Positions 1-6,434 of a stretch of 17,649 nt of DNA are shown here, in pieces. Numbering within the stretch: the first letter of the stretch is position 1; each line of letters opens with the position of its first letter. The stretch lies in the NCBI GenBank assembly GCA_000193795.2, contig AEPI01000020.1:1-17649 (forward strand), written 5' to 3'. Source of the DNA: Neisseria lactamica NS19. Lineage in GTDB: Bacteria; Pseudomonadota; Gammaproteobacteria; Burkholderiales; Neisseriaceae. The notes below the pieces were generated by a model. That model did not search any database. It was not told the DNA's origin and saw only the letters and a list, made by a program, of their open reading frames with translations. Position numbers and translations under genes: made by a program.

Positions 1-147
1 ATTGACAAAAACCGGTACGGCGTTGCTTCGCCTTAGCTCAAAGAGAACGATTCTCTAAGGTGCTGAAGCACCAAGTGAATCGGTTCCGTACTATTTGTAC
101 TGTCTGCGGCTTCATCGTCTTGTCCTGATTTTTGTTCATCCACTATA
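1..147. mobile_element. Correia repeat enclosed element (CREE/NEMIS), left end cut by window
   Basis: Neisserial MITE-like repeat. The right terminal inverted repeat ends in CACTATA at 141-147 and, read on the minus strand, gives TATAGTGGATGAACAAAAAT, the standard Correia terminus with one change. The left terminus starts inside the repeat (ATTGACAAAAACC), so about 8 bases lie outside the window, implying a full-length element of about 155 bp rather than the internally deleted form. Internal hairpins are visible: AGAGAA/TTCTCT (42-47/51-56, loop CGA) and GGTGCT/AGCACC (59-64/67-72). Elements of this family are known to be cut by RNase III when transcribed and to supply promoters to neighbouring genes. 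It sits about 145 bp upstream of pip and may supply its promoter. Confidence 0.93.
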
Positions 148-149
148 TT
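120..149 (+). promoter_or_regulatory. Possible Correia-derived promoter for pip
   Basis: TTGTCC (120-125, 4/6 of the -35 consensus), an 18-bp spacer, then TATATT (144-149, 5/6 of the -10 consensus). The -10 straddles the right end of the Correia element, a known way for these elements to create promoters. The resulting leader to the pip start would be about 135 nt. The 148-290 stretch otherwise shows no gene and no better promoter that I can see. Confidence 0.35.
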
Positions 150-293
150 TGAATTTGCGGTGTTTGATGGCTTGGAATGTGTGGGCATTGCTCTCGAGGC
201 GGTGTTTTTTGCGGCGGTAGAATGCAAATCTTTGGTTTGGAATGCCGGTAGGCGGCACTTTGTGTTGCGCGGTGTGAAATATGGAGTTGAATG

Positions 294-1226
294 ATGTATG
301 AGATAAAACAGCCTTTTCATAGCGGATACTTGCAGGTGTCTGAAATTCATCAAATTTATTGGGAAGAGTCGGGCAACCCCGACGGTGTGCCGGTGATTTT
401 TTTACACGGCGGGCCGGGGGCGGGGGCTTCGCCCGAATGCCGGGGTTTTTTCAATTCCGATGTGTTCCGCATCGTCATTATCGACCAGCGCGGTTGCGGA
501 CGTTCCCGACCGTATGCTTGTGCGGAAGATAATACGACTTGGGATTTGGTGGCGGATATCGAAAGAGTCCGTGAAATGCTGGGTATTGGAAAATGGCTGG
601 TGTTCGGCGGCTCTTGGGGCAGCACTTTGTCGCTGGCTTATGCCCAGACCCATCCCGAACGGGTAAAGGGATTGGTATTGCGCGGGATATTTTTGTGCAG
701 GCCGTCTGAAACGGCGTGGCTGAACGAGGCAGGCGGCGTGAGCCAGGTTTATCCGGAACAATGGCAAAAATTTGTCGCTCCGATTGCTGAAAATAGGCGG
801 AACCGGTTGATTGGGGCGTATCACGAGCTGTTGTTTCATGAAGATGAAGAAGTGTGCCTGTCTGCCGCGAAGGCTTGGGCGGATTGGGAAAGCTACCTGA
901 TTCGTTTCGAGCCGGAGGAAGTGGATGAAGATGCTTATGCCTCACTGGCGATTGCGCGTTTGGAAAACCATTATTTTGTCAACGGCGGCTGGTTGCAGGG
1001 CGATAGGGCGATTTTGAACAATATCGGCAAAATACGGCATATCCCGACCATTATCGTGCAGGGGCGGTATGATTTGTGTACGCCGATGCAGAGTGCGTGG
1101 GAGCTGTCGCAAGCCTTTCCCGAAGCGGAATTGAGAGTGGTTCAGGCAGGGCATCGTGCGTTCGATCCGCCTTTGGCGGATGCGTTGGTAGGGGCGGTTG
1201 AGGATATTTTGCCCCGGCTGTTGTAA
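294..1226 (+). CDS. pip: Proline iminopeptidase (peptidase family S33)
   Basis: Cytoplasmic alpha/beta-hydrolase that removes N-terminal proline from peptides. The 310-residue protein carries the oxyanion-hole motif HGGPGAG (residues 38-44), the nucleophile elbow GGSWGS with Ser107, the acid Asp260 in QGRYD, and His287 in AGHRAFD. These are in the order and spacing of the S33 prolyl aminopeptidases, and the length equals the neisserial enzyme as I recall it. Two ATGs are adjacent (291 and 294). The second is preferred because the Shine-Dalgarno GGAG (283-286) lies 7 nt from it and only 4 nt from the first. The gene is monocistronic: a Correia element lies upstream, and a hairpin terminator shared with the convergent bamC lies downstream. 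A 10-mer uptake sequence sits inside the gene at 701-710. Confidence 0.96.
   Translation: MYEIKQPFHSGYLQVSEIHQIYWEESGNPDGVPVIFLHGGPGAGASPECRGFFNSDVFRIVIIDQRGCGRSRPYACAEDNTTWDLVADIERVREMLGIGKWLVFGGSWGSTLSLAYAQTHPERVKGLVLRGIFLCRPSETAWLNEAGGVSQVYPEQWQKFVAPIAENRRNRLIGAYHELLFHEDEEVCLSAAKAWADWESYLIRFEPEEVDEDAYASLAIARLENHYFVNGGWLQGDRAILNNIGKIRHIPTIIVQGRYDLCTPMQSAWELSQAFPEAELRVVQAGHRAFDPPLADALVGAVEDILPRLL
701..710 (+). repeat. DNA uptake sequence inside pip
   Basis: Exact 10-mer GCCGTCTGAA, read in frame as part of the pip coding sequence (residues around RPSET). The AT prefix of the 12-mer is absent. Confidence 0.9.
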
Positions 1227-1239
1227 AAGTTCCGCATAA

Positions 1240-1270
1240 AAAAGCAGCTTCTTTACGGGAAGCTGCTTTT
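1240..1270. terminator. Bidirectional intrinsic terminator between pip and bamC
   Basis: AAAAGCAGCTTC (1240-1251) pairs with GAAGCTGCTTTT (1259-1270) around a 7-nt loop. T-runs follow the stem on both strands (GCTTTTGTTTT on plus, GCTTTTTT on minus), so it can end both pip and bamC transcripts. Unlike most terminators in this window it is not built from uptake sequences. Confidence 0.88.
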
Positions 1271-1282
1271 GTTTTGAACGGT

Positions 1283-2410
1283 TTAACGCAGTTCGGAATG
1301 GAGTTTGCCCAACAGTGCGGATGCGTCTTTGCCGGCATATGCGCTGCCGTCTTTGTTGAGCAGGACGATGCGCGAACCGTCGGCAAAGGGTTCTACATAG
1401 ACAATCAGTTCCGGTTGTTCGGCAGGTTTGCCGGCTTTGTTTTTGCCGAACAGGCGTTTGAACAGCCCCGGTTTTTGATTGACAACGGCATCGCTTTCGT
1501 TCGGGGCTTTTTGAACCAGGAAGGCGTGGCGTTCGGTGTTTTGGCCGACGACGGTCAGCCCGATGCGGTCGAGGGCGAGGGCGGTGCGTCGCCAGTTTCT
1601 GCCGTAGTCGCCTAAGACAATCAGGCTTTTGCCTTCGATATGTGCCATTTCGTTTGCGGCGGGCAGGGTCGGGTTTTTTGCCGATACGTTTTCCGCCTGC
1701 TGTCCGTCAACGCCCAAATATTGCATAAAGCGCGTCAGGAAAGCGGCTTCGAGGTTGGGGTCGGACGGGGAGGGCTGCCACATGGTCGTGTCTTTGTCTT
1801 TGCCGCCGTACACTTCTTTCATGGCTTTGTGGGCGAAGAAGATGTCGGAAACGCCGTTTTTGCCCTGTTCGATGCGGACGATGAATTTGTCGCGCTCGCC
1901 GGTGGAGTAGATGCCGCCCAAACCGACTTTGTCGAAGAGGCGGCGGATGCTGTCCTGCGGGATTTTGGCGCGGTTTTCCGCCCACTCGGTTTCCATTTGC
2001 CCGATGGCGGGTTCTTCGGACTTGATGTCGAAGCCGTTTTCCTGCCAAAAGGCTTTTAGGAGCGGCCAGATTTCGGCAGGGGACTTGCCGTCGACAACGA
2101 GCCAGCGTTGGCTGCCGTCGCGCTCGAGGCGGACACCTTTGACGCTTTTCAATACCTCGGCATCGGCAGGCTGTTGGACGACGGGGGTGCGGCGTTTTTC
2201 CAAATCGCTGGCGCGGACGGCTCCCGAACCGGCAGGCAGGCGGTAGAGGTCGCCTTGGTCGGGGTTGTTCAAATCGGGCGGGACTTCGAGTTTGATCAGG
2301 CGGTGGGATTGGCTTTGATAGTCGAGCTTGGGCTGTTCGGTTTTGCTGCCGGAGCAGGCGGCAAGCCCGATGAGCGCGAGCGCGGCAATGACGGGTTTGA
2401 TATGGGTCAT
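1283..2410 (-). CDS. bamC: Outer membrane protein assembly lipoprotein BamC (NlpB)
   Basis: Lipoprotein subunit of the BAM complex, which inserts beta-barrel proteins into the outer membrane. The 375-residue product has a signal peptide ending in the lipobox LAAC, with lipidated Cys19. A polar N-terminal stretch follows (LDYQSQSHRLIKLEVPPDL), which resembles the extended BamC segment that contacts BamD. After it come two alpha/beta domains; WPLLKAFWQENGF is part of the first. Of the in-frame ATGs, 2410 is chosen because AGGA lies 7 nt upstream and the signal peptide begins there; the one at 2428 has no Shine-Dalgarno. It follows dapA on the same strand with a 78-bp gap containing an uptake-sequence hairpin. 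The dapA-bamC order is the same as in E. coli. Confidence 0.93.
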   Translation of the reverse strand: MTHIKPVIAALALIGLAACSGSKTEQPKLDYQSQSHRLIKLEVPPDLNNPDQGDLYRLPAGSGAVRASDLEKRRTPVVQQPADAEVLKSVKGVRLERDGSQRWLVVDGKSPAEIWPLLKAFWQENGFDIKSEEPAIGQMETEWAENRAKIPQDSIRRLFDKVGLGGIYSTGERDKFIVRIEQGKNGVSDIFFAHKAMKEVYGGKDKDTTMWQPSPSDPNLEAAFLTRFMQYLGVDGQQAENVSAKNPTLPAANEMAHIEGKSLIVLGDYGRNWRRTALALDRIGLTVVGQNTERHAFLVQKAPNESDAVVNQKPGLFKRLFGKNKAGKPAEQPELIVYVEPFADGSRIVLLNKDGSAYAGKDASALLGKLHSELR

Positions 2411-2452
2411 CGTGTCATCCTGTTTCATGGATATTAAAGTGTTTGTTGCGTT

Positions 2453-2479
2453 ATGCCGTCTGAACGGTTCAGACGGCAT
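2453..2479. terminator. Inverted pair of uptake sequences after dapA (weak terminator or attenuator)
   Basis: ATGCCGTCTGAA (2453-2464) and TTCAGACGGCAT (2468-2479) form a perfect 12-bp stem with a 3-nt loop, beginning 9 nt beyond the dapA stop. No T-run follows on the minus strand (next bases AACGCAACAAAC), so termination may be partial and bamC may be read through from dapA. Confidence 0.7.
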
Positions 2480-2488
2480 AGCTATATT

Positions 2489-3364
2489 TCAAAGTTGTCC
2501 TGAGGCTTTCAGGGCGGCGCGGACTTTTGCCTGTCCGCCTTCCGTCAGCGGAACGAGCGGCAAACGGACGTGCGGTTCGCATTTTCCCAGGGCGGATACC
2601 GCCCATTTCGGTGCGGCGGGGCTGGGTTCGCAGAACATGGTGTCGTAAATCGGAATCAGCCGGTCGTTGAGTTCGCGTGCGAGGGCGATATTGCCTTGCA
2701 GCGCGGCGCGGCACATATCGGCAAAGAGCTTGGGCGCGGCGTTGGCGGCAACGGTAATCACGCCGTGTCCGCCGCAGAGCATGAACGGCAGGGCGGTATG
2801 ATCGTCGCCGGAAAGGACGGCGAAGCCTTCGGGCGCGCGGTTGATGAGTTCGATATTGCTGCCGATGTTGCCGCTCGCTTCTTTCACGCCCACGATATTG
2901 GGGATTTCCGAAAGGCGCAGGATGGTTTCGTTGCTCATGCTGACGACGGTGCGGCCGGGCACGTTGTAGATAATCATCGGAATCGAAGCGGCTTCGGCGA
3001 TGGTTTTGAAATGGCGGTAAATGCCTTCTTGGGAGGGCTTGTTGTAATAGGGGACGACGGATAAGGTGTAGTCCGCACCGGCTTTTTCGGCGGCTTGCGA
3101 AAGCGCGACGGCTTCGACGGTGTTGTTCGCGCCCGTGCCGGCAATGACGGGGACGCGTTTGTTGACGTGTTTGACTGTTTCTTCGATGACGCTTGTGTGT
3201 TCTTCTACGGAAAGCGTGGCGGATTCGCCCGTCGTGCCGACGGCGACGATGCCGTCTGTGCCGTTTTCGATGTGCCAGTCGATTAATTGGCGGAGTTGGT
3301 CGTAATGGATGCTGCCGTCTTGATTCATCGGGGTAATCAGGGCAACCAGGCTACCTTGTAACAT
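2489..3364 (-). CDS. dapA: 4-hydroxy-tetrahydrodipicolinate synthase
   Basis: Condenses pyruvate with aspartate semialdehyde, the first committed step to diaminopimelate and lysine, in the cytoplasm. The 291-residue TIM barrel has every landmark at the E. coli position: Thr44-Thr45 in GTTGES, Tyr107, Tyr133 in IIYNVPGRT, Arg138, and the Schiff-base Lys161 in GVKEASGN. The start at 3364 has AAGG 6 nt upstream and matches the family N-terminus. A promoter lies about 50 bp upstream (3410-3438). bamC follows on the same strand. In E. coli the enzyme is feedback-inhibited by lysine; I did not assess that site here. Confidence 0.97.
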   Translation of the reverse strand: MLQGSLVALITPMNQDGSIHYDQLRQLIDWHIENGTDGIVAVGTTGESATLSVEEHTSVIEETVKHVNKRVPVIAGTGANNTVEAVALSQAAEKAGADYTLSVVPYYNKPSQEGIYRHFKTIAEAASIPMIIYNVPGRTVVSMSNETILRLSEIPNIVGVKEASGNIGSNIELINRAPEGFAVLSGDDHTALPFMLCGGHGVITVAANAAPKLFADMCRAALQGNIALARELNDRLIPIYDTMFCEPSPAAPKWAVSALGKCEPHVRLPLVPLTEGGQAKVRAALKASGQL

Positions 3365-3409
3365 ACAGAACCTTTTATCAGTTGTGGTGTAGGGGCGGTA
3401 ATGCTTCCG

Positions 3410-3438
3410 ATTGTAGCCTACTTTACCGCAGGTGTGAA
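3410..3438 (-). promoter_or_regulatory. Sigma-70 promoter of dapA
   Basis: On the minus strand TTCACA (3433-3438, 5/6) is followed by a 17-bp spacer and TACAAT (3410-3415, 5/6). Spacing is optimal and the predicted start is about 40 nt upstream of the dapA ATG. Confidence 0.65.
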
Positions 3439-3580
3439 ACCCGGCGGATCCGGGATGCCCCGGGCGGTGCTGCGGCGGATGTGCCGGGTTTATATTTTTA
3501 TGTTTGAAATCATATCATTGCGTTTTACAAACGATATTCCGGCGGCGACGGTTTGGAATCTGTTTGCCGGACGGGCGCGT

Positions 3581-3592
3581 ATGCCGTCTGAA
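3581..3592 (+). repeat. Single DNA uptake sequence in the dapA/xanQ intergenic region
   Basis: Exact ATGCCGTCTGAA without an inverted partner, just upstream of the permease promoter. The rest of the 3439-3599 stretch shows no convincing gene. An 84-codon open frame at 3401-3655 lacks a Shine-Dalgarno and overlaps both promoters. Confidence 0.92.
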
Positions 3593-3599
3593 ATCGAAA

Positions 3600-3628
3600 T
3601 TGAAGCGGTATGGCGGATTCGCTACAAT
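3600..3628 (+). promoter_or_regulatory. Sigma-70 promoter of the xanthine permease gene
   Basis: TTGAAG (3600-3605, 4/6), a 17-bp spacer, TACAAT (3623-3628, 5/6). The predicted start is about 35 nt before the permease ATG. It begins 7 bp after the uptake sequence at 3581-3592. Confidence 0.55.
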
Positions 3629-3669
3629 CCGCGCTTTGGTTTTTTCAACATTTGAAGCAAGGAAACATT

Positions 3670-5061
3670 ATGAGCGGTCATATGGGAAAAGGGGCGGATG
3701 CGCCTGATTTGGTGTACGGTTTGGAAGACAGGCCGCCGTTCGGCAATGCGCTGTTGAGCGCGGTTACCCATCTTTTGGCGATTTTCGTGCCGATGATTAC
3801 GCCCGCGCTGATTGTGGGCGGCGCGCTGGAATTGCCGGTGGAGATGACGGCGTACCTCGTGTCGATGGCGATGGTTGCGTCGGGTGTCGGCACTTATTTG
3901 CAGGTCAACCGCTTCGGGCCGGTCGGTTCGGGGATGCTGTCCATCCAGTCGGTGAATTTCTCGTTTGTTACTGTGATGATTGCGCTGGGCGCGGGGATGA
4001 AAGAGGGCGGTTTGACTAAGGATGCGATGATTTCGACGCTCTTGGGCGTATCGTTTGTCGGCGCGTTTTTGGTGTGTTTCTCGGCGTGGCTTCTGCCGTA
4101 TTTGAAAAAAGTGATTACGCCGACGGTCAGCGGCGTGGTCGTGATGCTGATTGGTCTGAGTTTGGTACACGTCGGCATTACCGATTTCGGCGGCGGCTTC
4201 GGCGCGAAGGCGGACGGTACGTTCGGCTCGATGGAAAACTTGGGGCTGGCATCGCTGGTGTTGCTGATTGTGTTGGTGTTCAACTGTATGAAAAACCCGC
4301 TGTTGAGGATGAGCGGCATCGCGGTCGGGCTGATTGCCGGCTACATTGTCGCGCTGTTTTTGGGCAAGGTGGATTTTTCCGCGCTGCAAAACCTGCCGCT
4401 GGTTACGCTGCCCGTGCCGTTTAAATACGGTTTCGCCTTCGACTGGCACGCGTTTATCGTTGCCGGCGCGATTTTCCTGTTGAGCGTGTTTGAGGCGGTC
4501 GGCGATTTGACCGCGACGGCAATGGTGTCCGACCGGCCGATTGAAGGCGGGGAATACACCAAACGCCTGCGCGGCGGCGTGTTGGCGGACGGTTTGGTGT
4601 CGGTGATTGCAACGGCTTTGGGTTCGCTGCCGCTGACGACGTTTGCGCAAAACAACGGCGTGATTCAGATGACCGGCGTGGCTTCGCGCCATGTGGGCAA
4701 ATATATTGCCGTGATTTTGGTGCTGCTGGGTTTGTTCCCCGTCGTCGGACGCGCGTTTACGACGATTCCGAGTCCGGTGTTGGGCGGCGCGATGGTTTTG
4801 ATGTTCGGTCTGATTGCGATTGCGGGCGTGCGGATTTTGGTCAGCCACGGCATCCGCAGGCGCGAGGCGGTGATTGCGGCGACTTCGGTCGGTTTGGGCT
4901 TGGGCGTGGCGTTTGAGCCGGAAGTGTTTAAAAACCTGCCCGTCTTGTTCCAAAACTCTATTTCCGCCGGCGGCATCACGGCAGTCTTGCTGAATTTGGT
5001 CTTGCCCGAAGACAAAACCGAGGCGGCGGTCAAGTTTGATACCGACCACTTGGAACACTGA
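3670..5061 (+). CDS. xanQ: Xanthine permease, NCS2 family (XanQ/XanP type)
   Basis: Inner-membrane proton symporter importing xanthine for purine salvage. The 463-residue protein (E. coli XanQ is of similar length) is almost entirely hydrophobic with the 14-helix NCS2 pattern. The residues that define XanQ all appear with a constant +3 offset: His34 in VTHLLAIF (His31 in XanQ), Asn96 (Asn93), Glu275 in VFEAVGDL (Glu272), Asp307 (Asp304), and Gln327-Asn328 in AQNNGVIQMTG (Gln324-Asn325). This supports xanthine rather than uracil or urate as substrate; the mapping is from memory of the XanQ literature. The start at 3670 is chosen over an upstream in-frame ATG at 3610 because AAGGA lies 6 nt away and the upstream codons overlap the promoter. 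The gene is monocistronic and ends at an uptake-sequence terminator. Confidence 0.93.
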   Translation: MSGHMGKGADAPDLVYGLEDRPPFGNALLSAVTHLLAIFVPMITPALIVGGALELPVEMTAYLVSMAMVASGVGTYLQVNRFGPVGSGMLSIQSVNFSFVTVMIALGAGMKEGGLTKDAMISTLLGVSFVGAFLVCFSAWLLPYLKKVITPTVSGVVVMLIGLSLVHVGITDFGGGFGAKADGTFGSMENLGLASLVLLIVLVFNCMKNPLLRMSGIAVGLIAGYIVALFLGKVDFSALQNLPLVTLPVPFKYGFAFDWHAFIVAGAIFLLSVFEAVGDLTATAMVSDRPIEGGEYTKRLRGGVLADGLVSVIATALGSLPLTTFAQNNGVIQMTGVASRHVGKYIAVILVLLGLFPVVGRAFTTIPSPVLGGAMVLMFGLIAIAGVRILVSHGIRRREAVIAATSVGLGLGVAFEPEVFKNLPVLFQNSISAGGITAVLLNLVLPEDKTEAAVKFDTDHLEH

Positions 5062-5073
5062 TTTTGAAAACGA

Positions 5074-5110
5074 ATGCCGTCTGAAACAGAATCCCTGCTT
5101 CAGGCGGCAT
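5074..5110. terminator. Uptake-sequence hairpin terminator between xanQ and rlmB
   Basis: ATGCCGTCTGAA (5074-5085) pairs with TTCAGGCGGCAT (5099-5110), which has one A-to-G change from the consensus and still pairs by G-U. TGTTTTTG follows on plus, and TTCGTTTTC follows on minus, so it can serve both convergent genes. Confidence 0.78.
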
Positions 5111-5122
5111 TGTTTTTGAGGC

Positions 5123-5875
5123 TTACGCTTTTTCGTTTTTTAATACGCGCTGCCGGCGGGTTTCGCTTAATACCATTCCGGCAGACACGGAGACGTTCAT
5201 GCTTTCGACCGTGCCGAACATCGGTATCGATACCAGCATATCGCAGTGTTCGCGCGTGAGGCGGCGCATACCGTCGCCTTCGTTGCCCATTACCCACGCA
5301 GCGCTGTCGGGCAGATCGCAATGGTAAAGGTCGGCATCGCCGCCCATATCGGTGCCGATAATCCAGATGCCGTATTCTTTTAGCTCGCGCAGGGTGCGGG
5401 CGAGATTGGTTACGGTGATGTAGGGGACGGTTTCCGCCGCGCCGCAGGCGACTTTGCTGACGGTGGCGTTCAGCCCCGCGCTTTTGTCTTTTGGTGCGAT
5501 GACGGCGTGTACGCCCATCGCGTCGGCGGTACGCAGGCACGCGCCGAGGTTGTGCGGGTCGGTGATGCCGTCGAGTATCAGCAGCAGCGGAGGTTCGCTT
5601 AAGTTTTCCAATACGTCTTCGAGGTGGACGTGGTTTTTGGAGGCGTCGATAAATCCGGCCACGCCCTGATGGCGCGCGCCTTTGCTGATGGCGTTGAGGC
5701 GGTCGGCATCGGCAAAATATACGCGGATGTTTTCGTCTGCCGCCTTTTCCAACACTTCGCGCGTGCGTGCGTCCGATTTGCCTTCTTGGACATAGAGTTC
5801 GGTAATCGATTTGGGGTTTTGCCACAATCGGGTGTTGACGGCGTGGAAGCCGTAAATCAGTCTTTGGTTTGCCAT
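5123..5875 (-). CDS. rlmB: 23S rRNA (guanosine(2251)-2'-O)-methyltransferase RlmB
   Basis: SPOUT-class methyltransferase that 2'-O-methylates a guanosine in the peptidyl-transferase centre of 23S rRNA. The 250-residue protein (E. coli 243) has an N-terminal substrate-binding domain (about 1-75; opening with IYGFHAVNTRL). The trefoil-knot domain follows with motif 1 LDGITDPHNLGA (Asn109), motif 2 VMGNEGDG (Asn198, Glu199) and motif 3 SIPMFGTVESMNVSVSAG (216-233). The start at 5875 gives the family N-terminus; the open frame upstream overlaps a promoter. There is no strong Shine-Dalgarno. It lies 66 bp after the DUF456 gene on the same strand but has its own extended -10 promoter. Other TrmH-family methyltransferases are less likely given the length and N-terminal domain. 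Confidence 0.94.
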   Translation of the reverse strand: MANQRLIYGFHAVNTRLWQNPKSITELYVQEGKSDARTREVLEKAADENIRVYFADADRLNAISKGARHQGVAGFIDASKNHVHLEDVLENLSEPPLLLILDGITDPHNLGACLRTADAMGVHAVIAPKDKSAGLNATVSKVACGAAETVPYITVTNLARTLRELKEYGIWIIGTDMGGDADLYHCDLPDSAAWVMGNEGDGMRRLTREHCDMLVSIPMFGTVESMNVSVSAGMVLSETRRQRVLKNEKA

Positions 5876-5896
5876 AATGGTGCTTTGTGAAAAGGG

Positions 5897-5937
5897 TTCG
5901 GACGGCATTATAGCAATTTGCCGGTATGCCGTCTGAA
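5897..5937. repeat. Degenerate inverted pair of uptake sequences flanking the rlmB promoter
   Basis: TTCGGACGGCAT (5897-5908, one mismatch) and ATGCCGTCTGAA (5926-5937, exact) can form a 12-bp stem with one G-U pair around a 17-nt loop. It begins just past the stop of the DUF456 gene, so it could end that transcript, but no clear T-run follows. Confidence 0.75.
5907..5915 (-). promoter_or_regulatory. Extended -10 promoter of rlmB
   Basis: The minus strand reads TGCTATAAT: a perfect TATAAT with the TGn extension. No good -35 is visible 16-18 bp upstream, as is usual for extended -10 promoters. The -10 overlaps the last two bases of the degenerate uptake sequence at 5897-5908. Confidence 0.5.
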
Positions 5938-5941
5938 GGGG

Positions 5942-6430
5942 TTAAAACAGGTAGGCGATGTATTTCACCAACAAGATAAACAAGATGGATACGGCGCAGC
6001 CGATTTTGAATGCTGTTCCGATAAGCAGCCCCAATAAAGCACCCCAACCGGCTTTTCCTGCCTGAAGCATATTGCGCCTGTCGATGAGTTCGCCTGCCGC
6101 CGCGCCGATAAAGGGGCCGAGTATTAGTCCGGGAAGGGAGAAAAACATACCGATGATGCTGCCGATAAAAGCACCGCGCACGGCGAGTTTGCCGGCACCG
6201 GTGTATTTTGTGCCGAGTAAGCCGGAGATGTAGTCCATAATGATGCCGGCAAGGCTGATGAGTCCGACCGTCCACAAAACGCCCGCGCCGTAGATTTGGT
6301 AGCCGCCGGCACAGGCAAGCAGCCATGTTCCGGCAAACATCAATGCCAATCCGGGGAGGGCGGGGTAAACGATGCCCGCCGTACCGGCGGCTATCAGGGC
6401 GAGGGCGAGGATGACGGTCAGTACGGTCAT
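5942..6430 (-). CDS. DUF456 family membrane protein
   Basis: Small inner-membrane protein of unknown function, 162 residues. The sequence is a chain of hydrophobic, glycine-rich segments (about residues 2-22, 26-42, 48-65, 84-110, 128-158). The DUF456-type features are an N-terminal PALPGLALMFAGTW segment and a central glycine-rich LPGLILGPFIGAAAGEL segment followed by the polar DRRN. The start at 6430 has AAGG 8 nt upstream, lying inside the end of tadA; only 4 nt separate the tadA stop from this ATG. It is the last gene of a compact miaA-tadA-DUF456 run. No substrate or partner is indicated by the sequence. The family assignment rests on recognition of the pattern, not a search. Confidence 0.85.
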   Translation of the reverse strand: MTVLTVILALALIAAGTAGIVYPALPGLALMFAGTWLLACAGGYQIYGAGVLWTVGLISLAGIIMDYISGLLGTKYTGAGKLAVRGAFIGSIIGMFFSLPGLILGPFIGAAAGELIDRRNMLQAGKAGWGALLGLLIGTAFKIGCAVSILFILLVKYIAYLF

Positions 6431-6434
6431 AGGT

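Noticed and set aside
33..353. 106-codon minus-strand open frame covering the Correia element and the pip start
   Set aside because: Its C-terminal half is a translation of the Correia repeat, it overlaps the pip start on the opposite strand, and it has no family resemblance.
3401..3655. 84-codon plus-strand open frame between dapA and the permease
   Set aside because: It contains the dapA promoter, an uptake sequence and the permease promoter, has no Shine-Dalgarno, and its translation looks random.
3622..5058. 478-codon minus-strand open frame opposite the xanthine permease
   Set aside because: Highly skewed His/Arg/Gln-rich translation typical of an antisense shadow of a GC-rich membrane protein gene; the plus frame has the complete XanQ residue set.
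5100..6326. 408-codon minus-strand open frame across rlmB and the DUF456 gene
   Set aside because: Arg-rich shadow in another frame of two well-supported genes.
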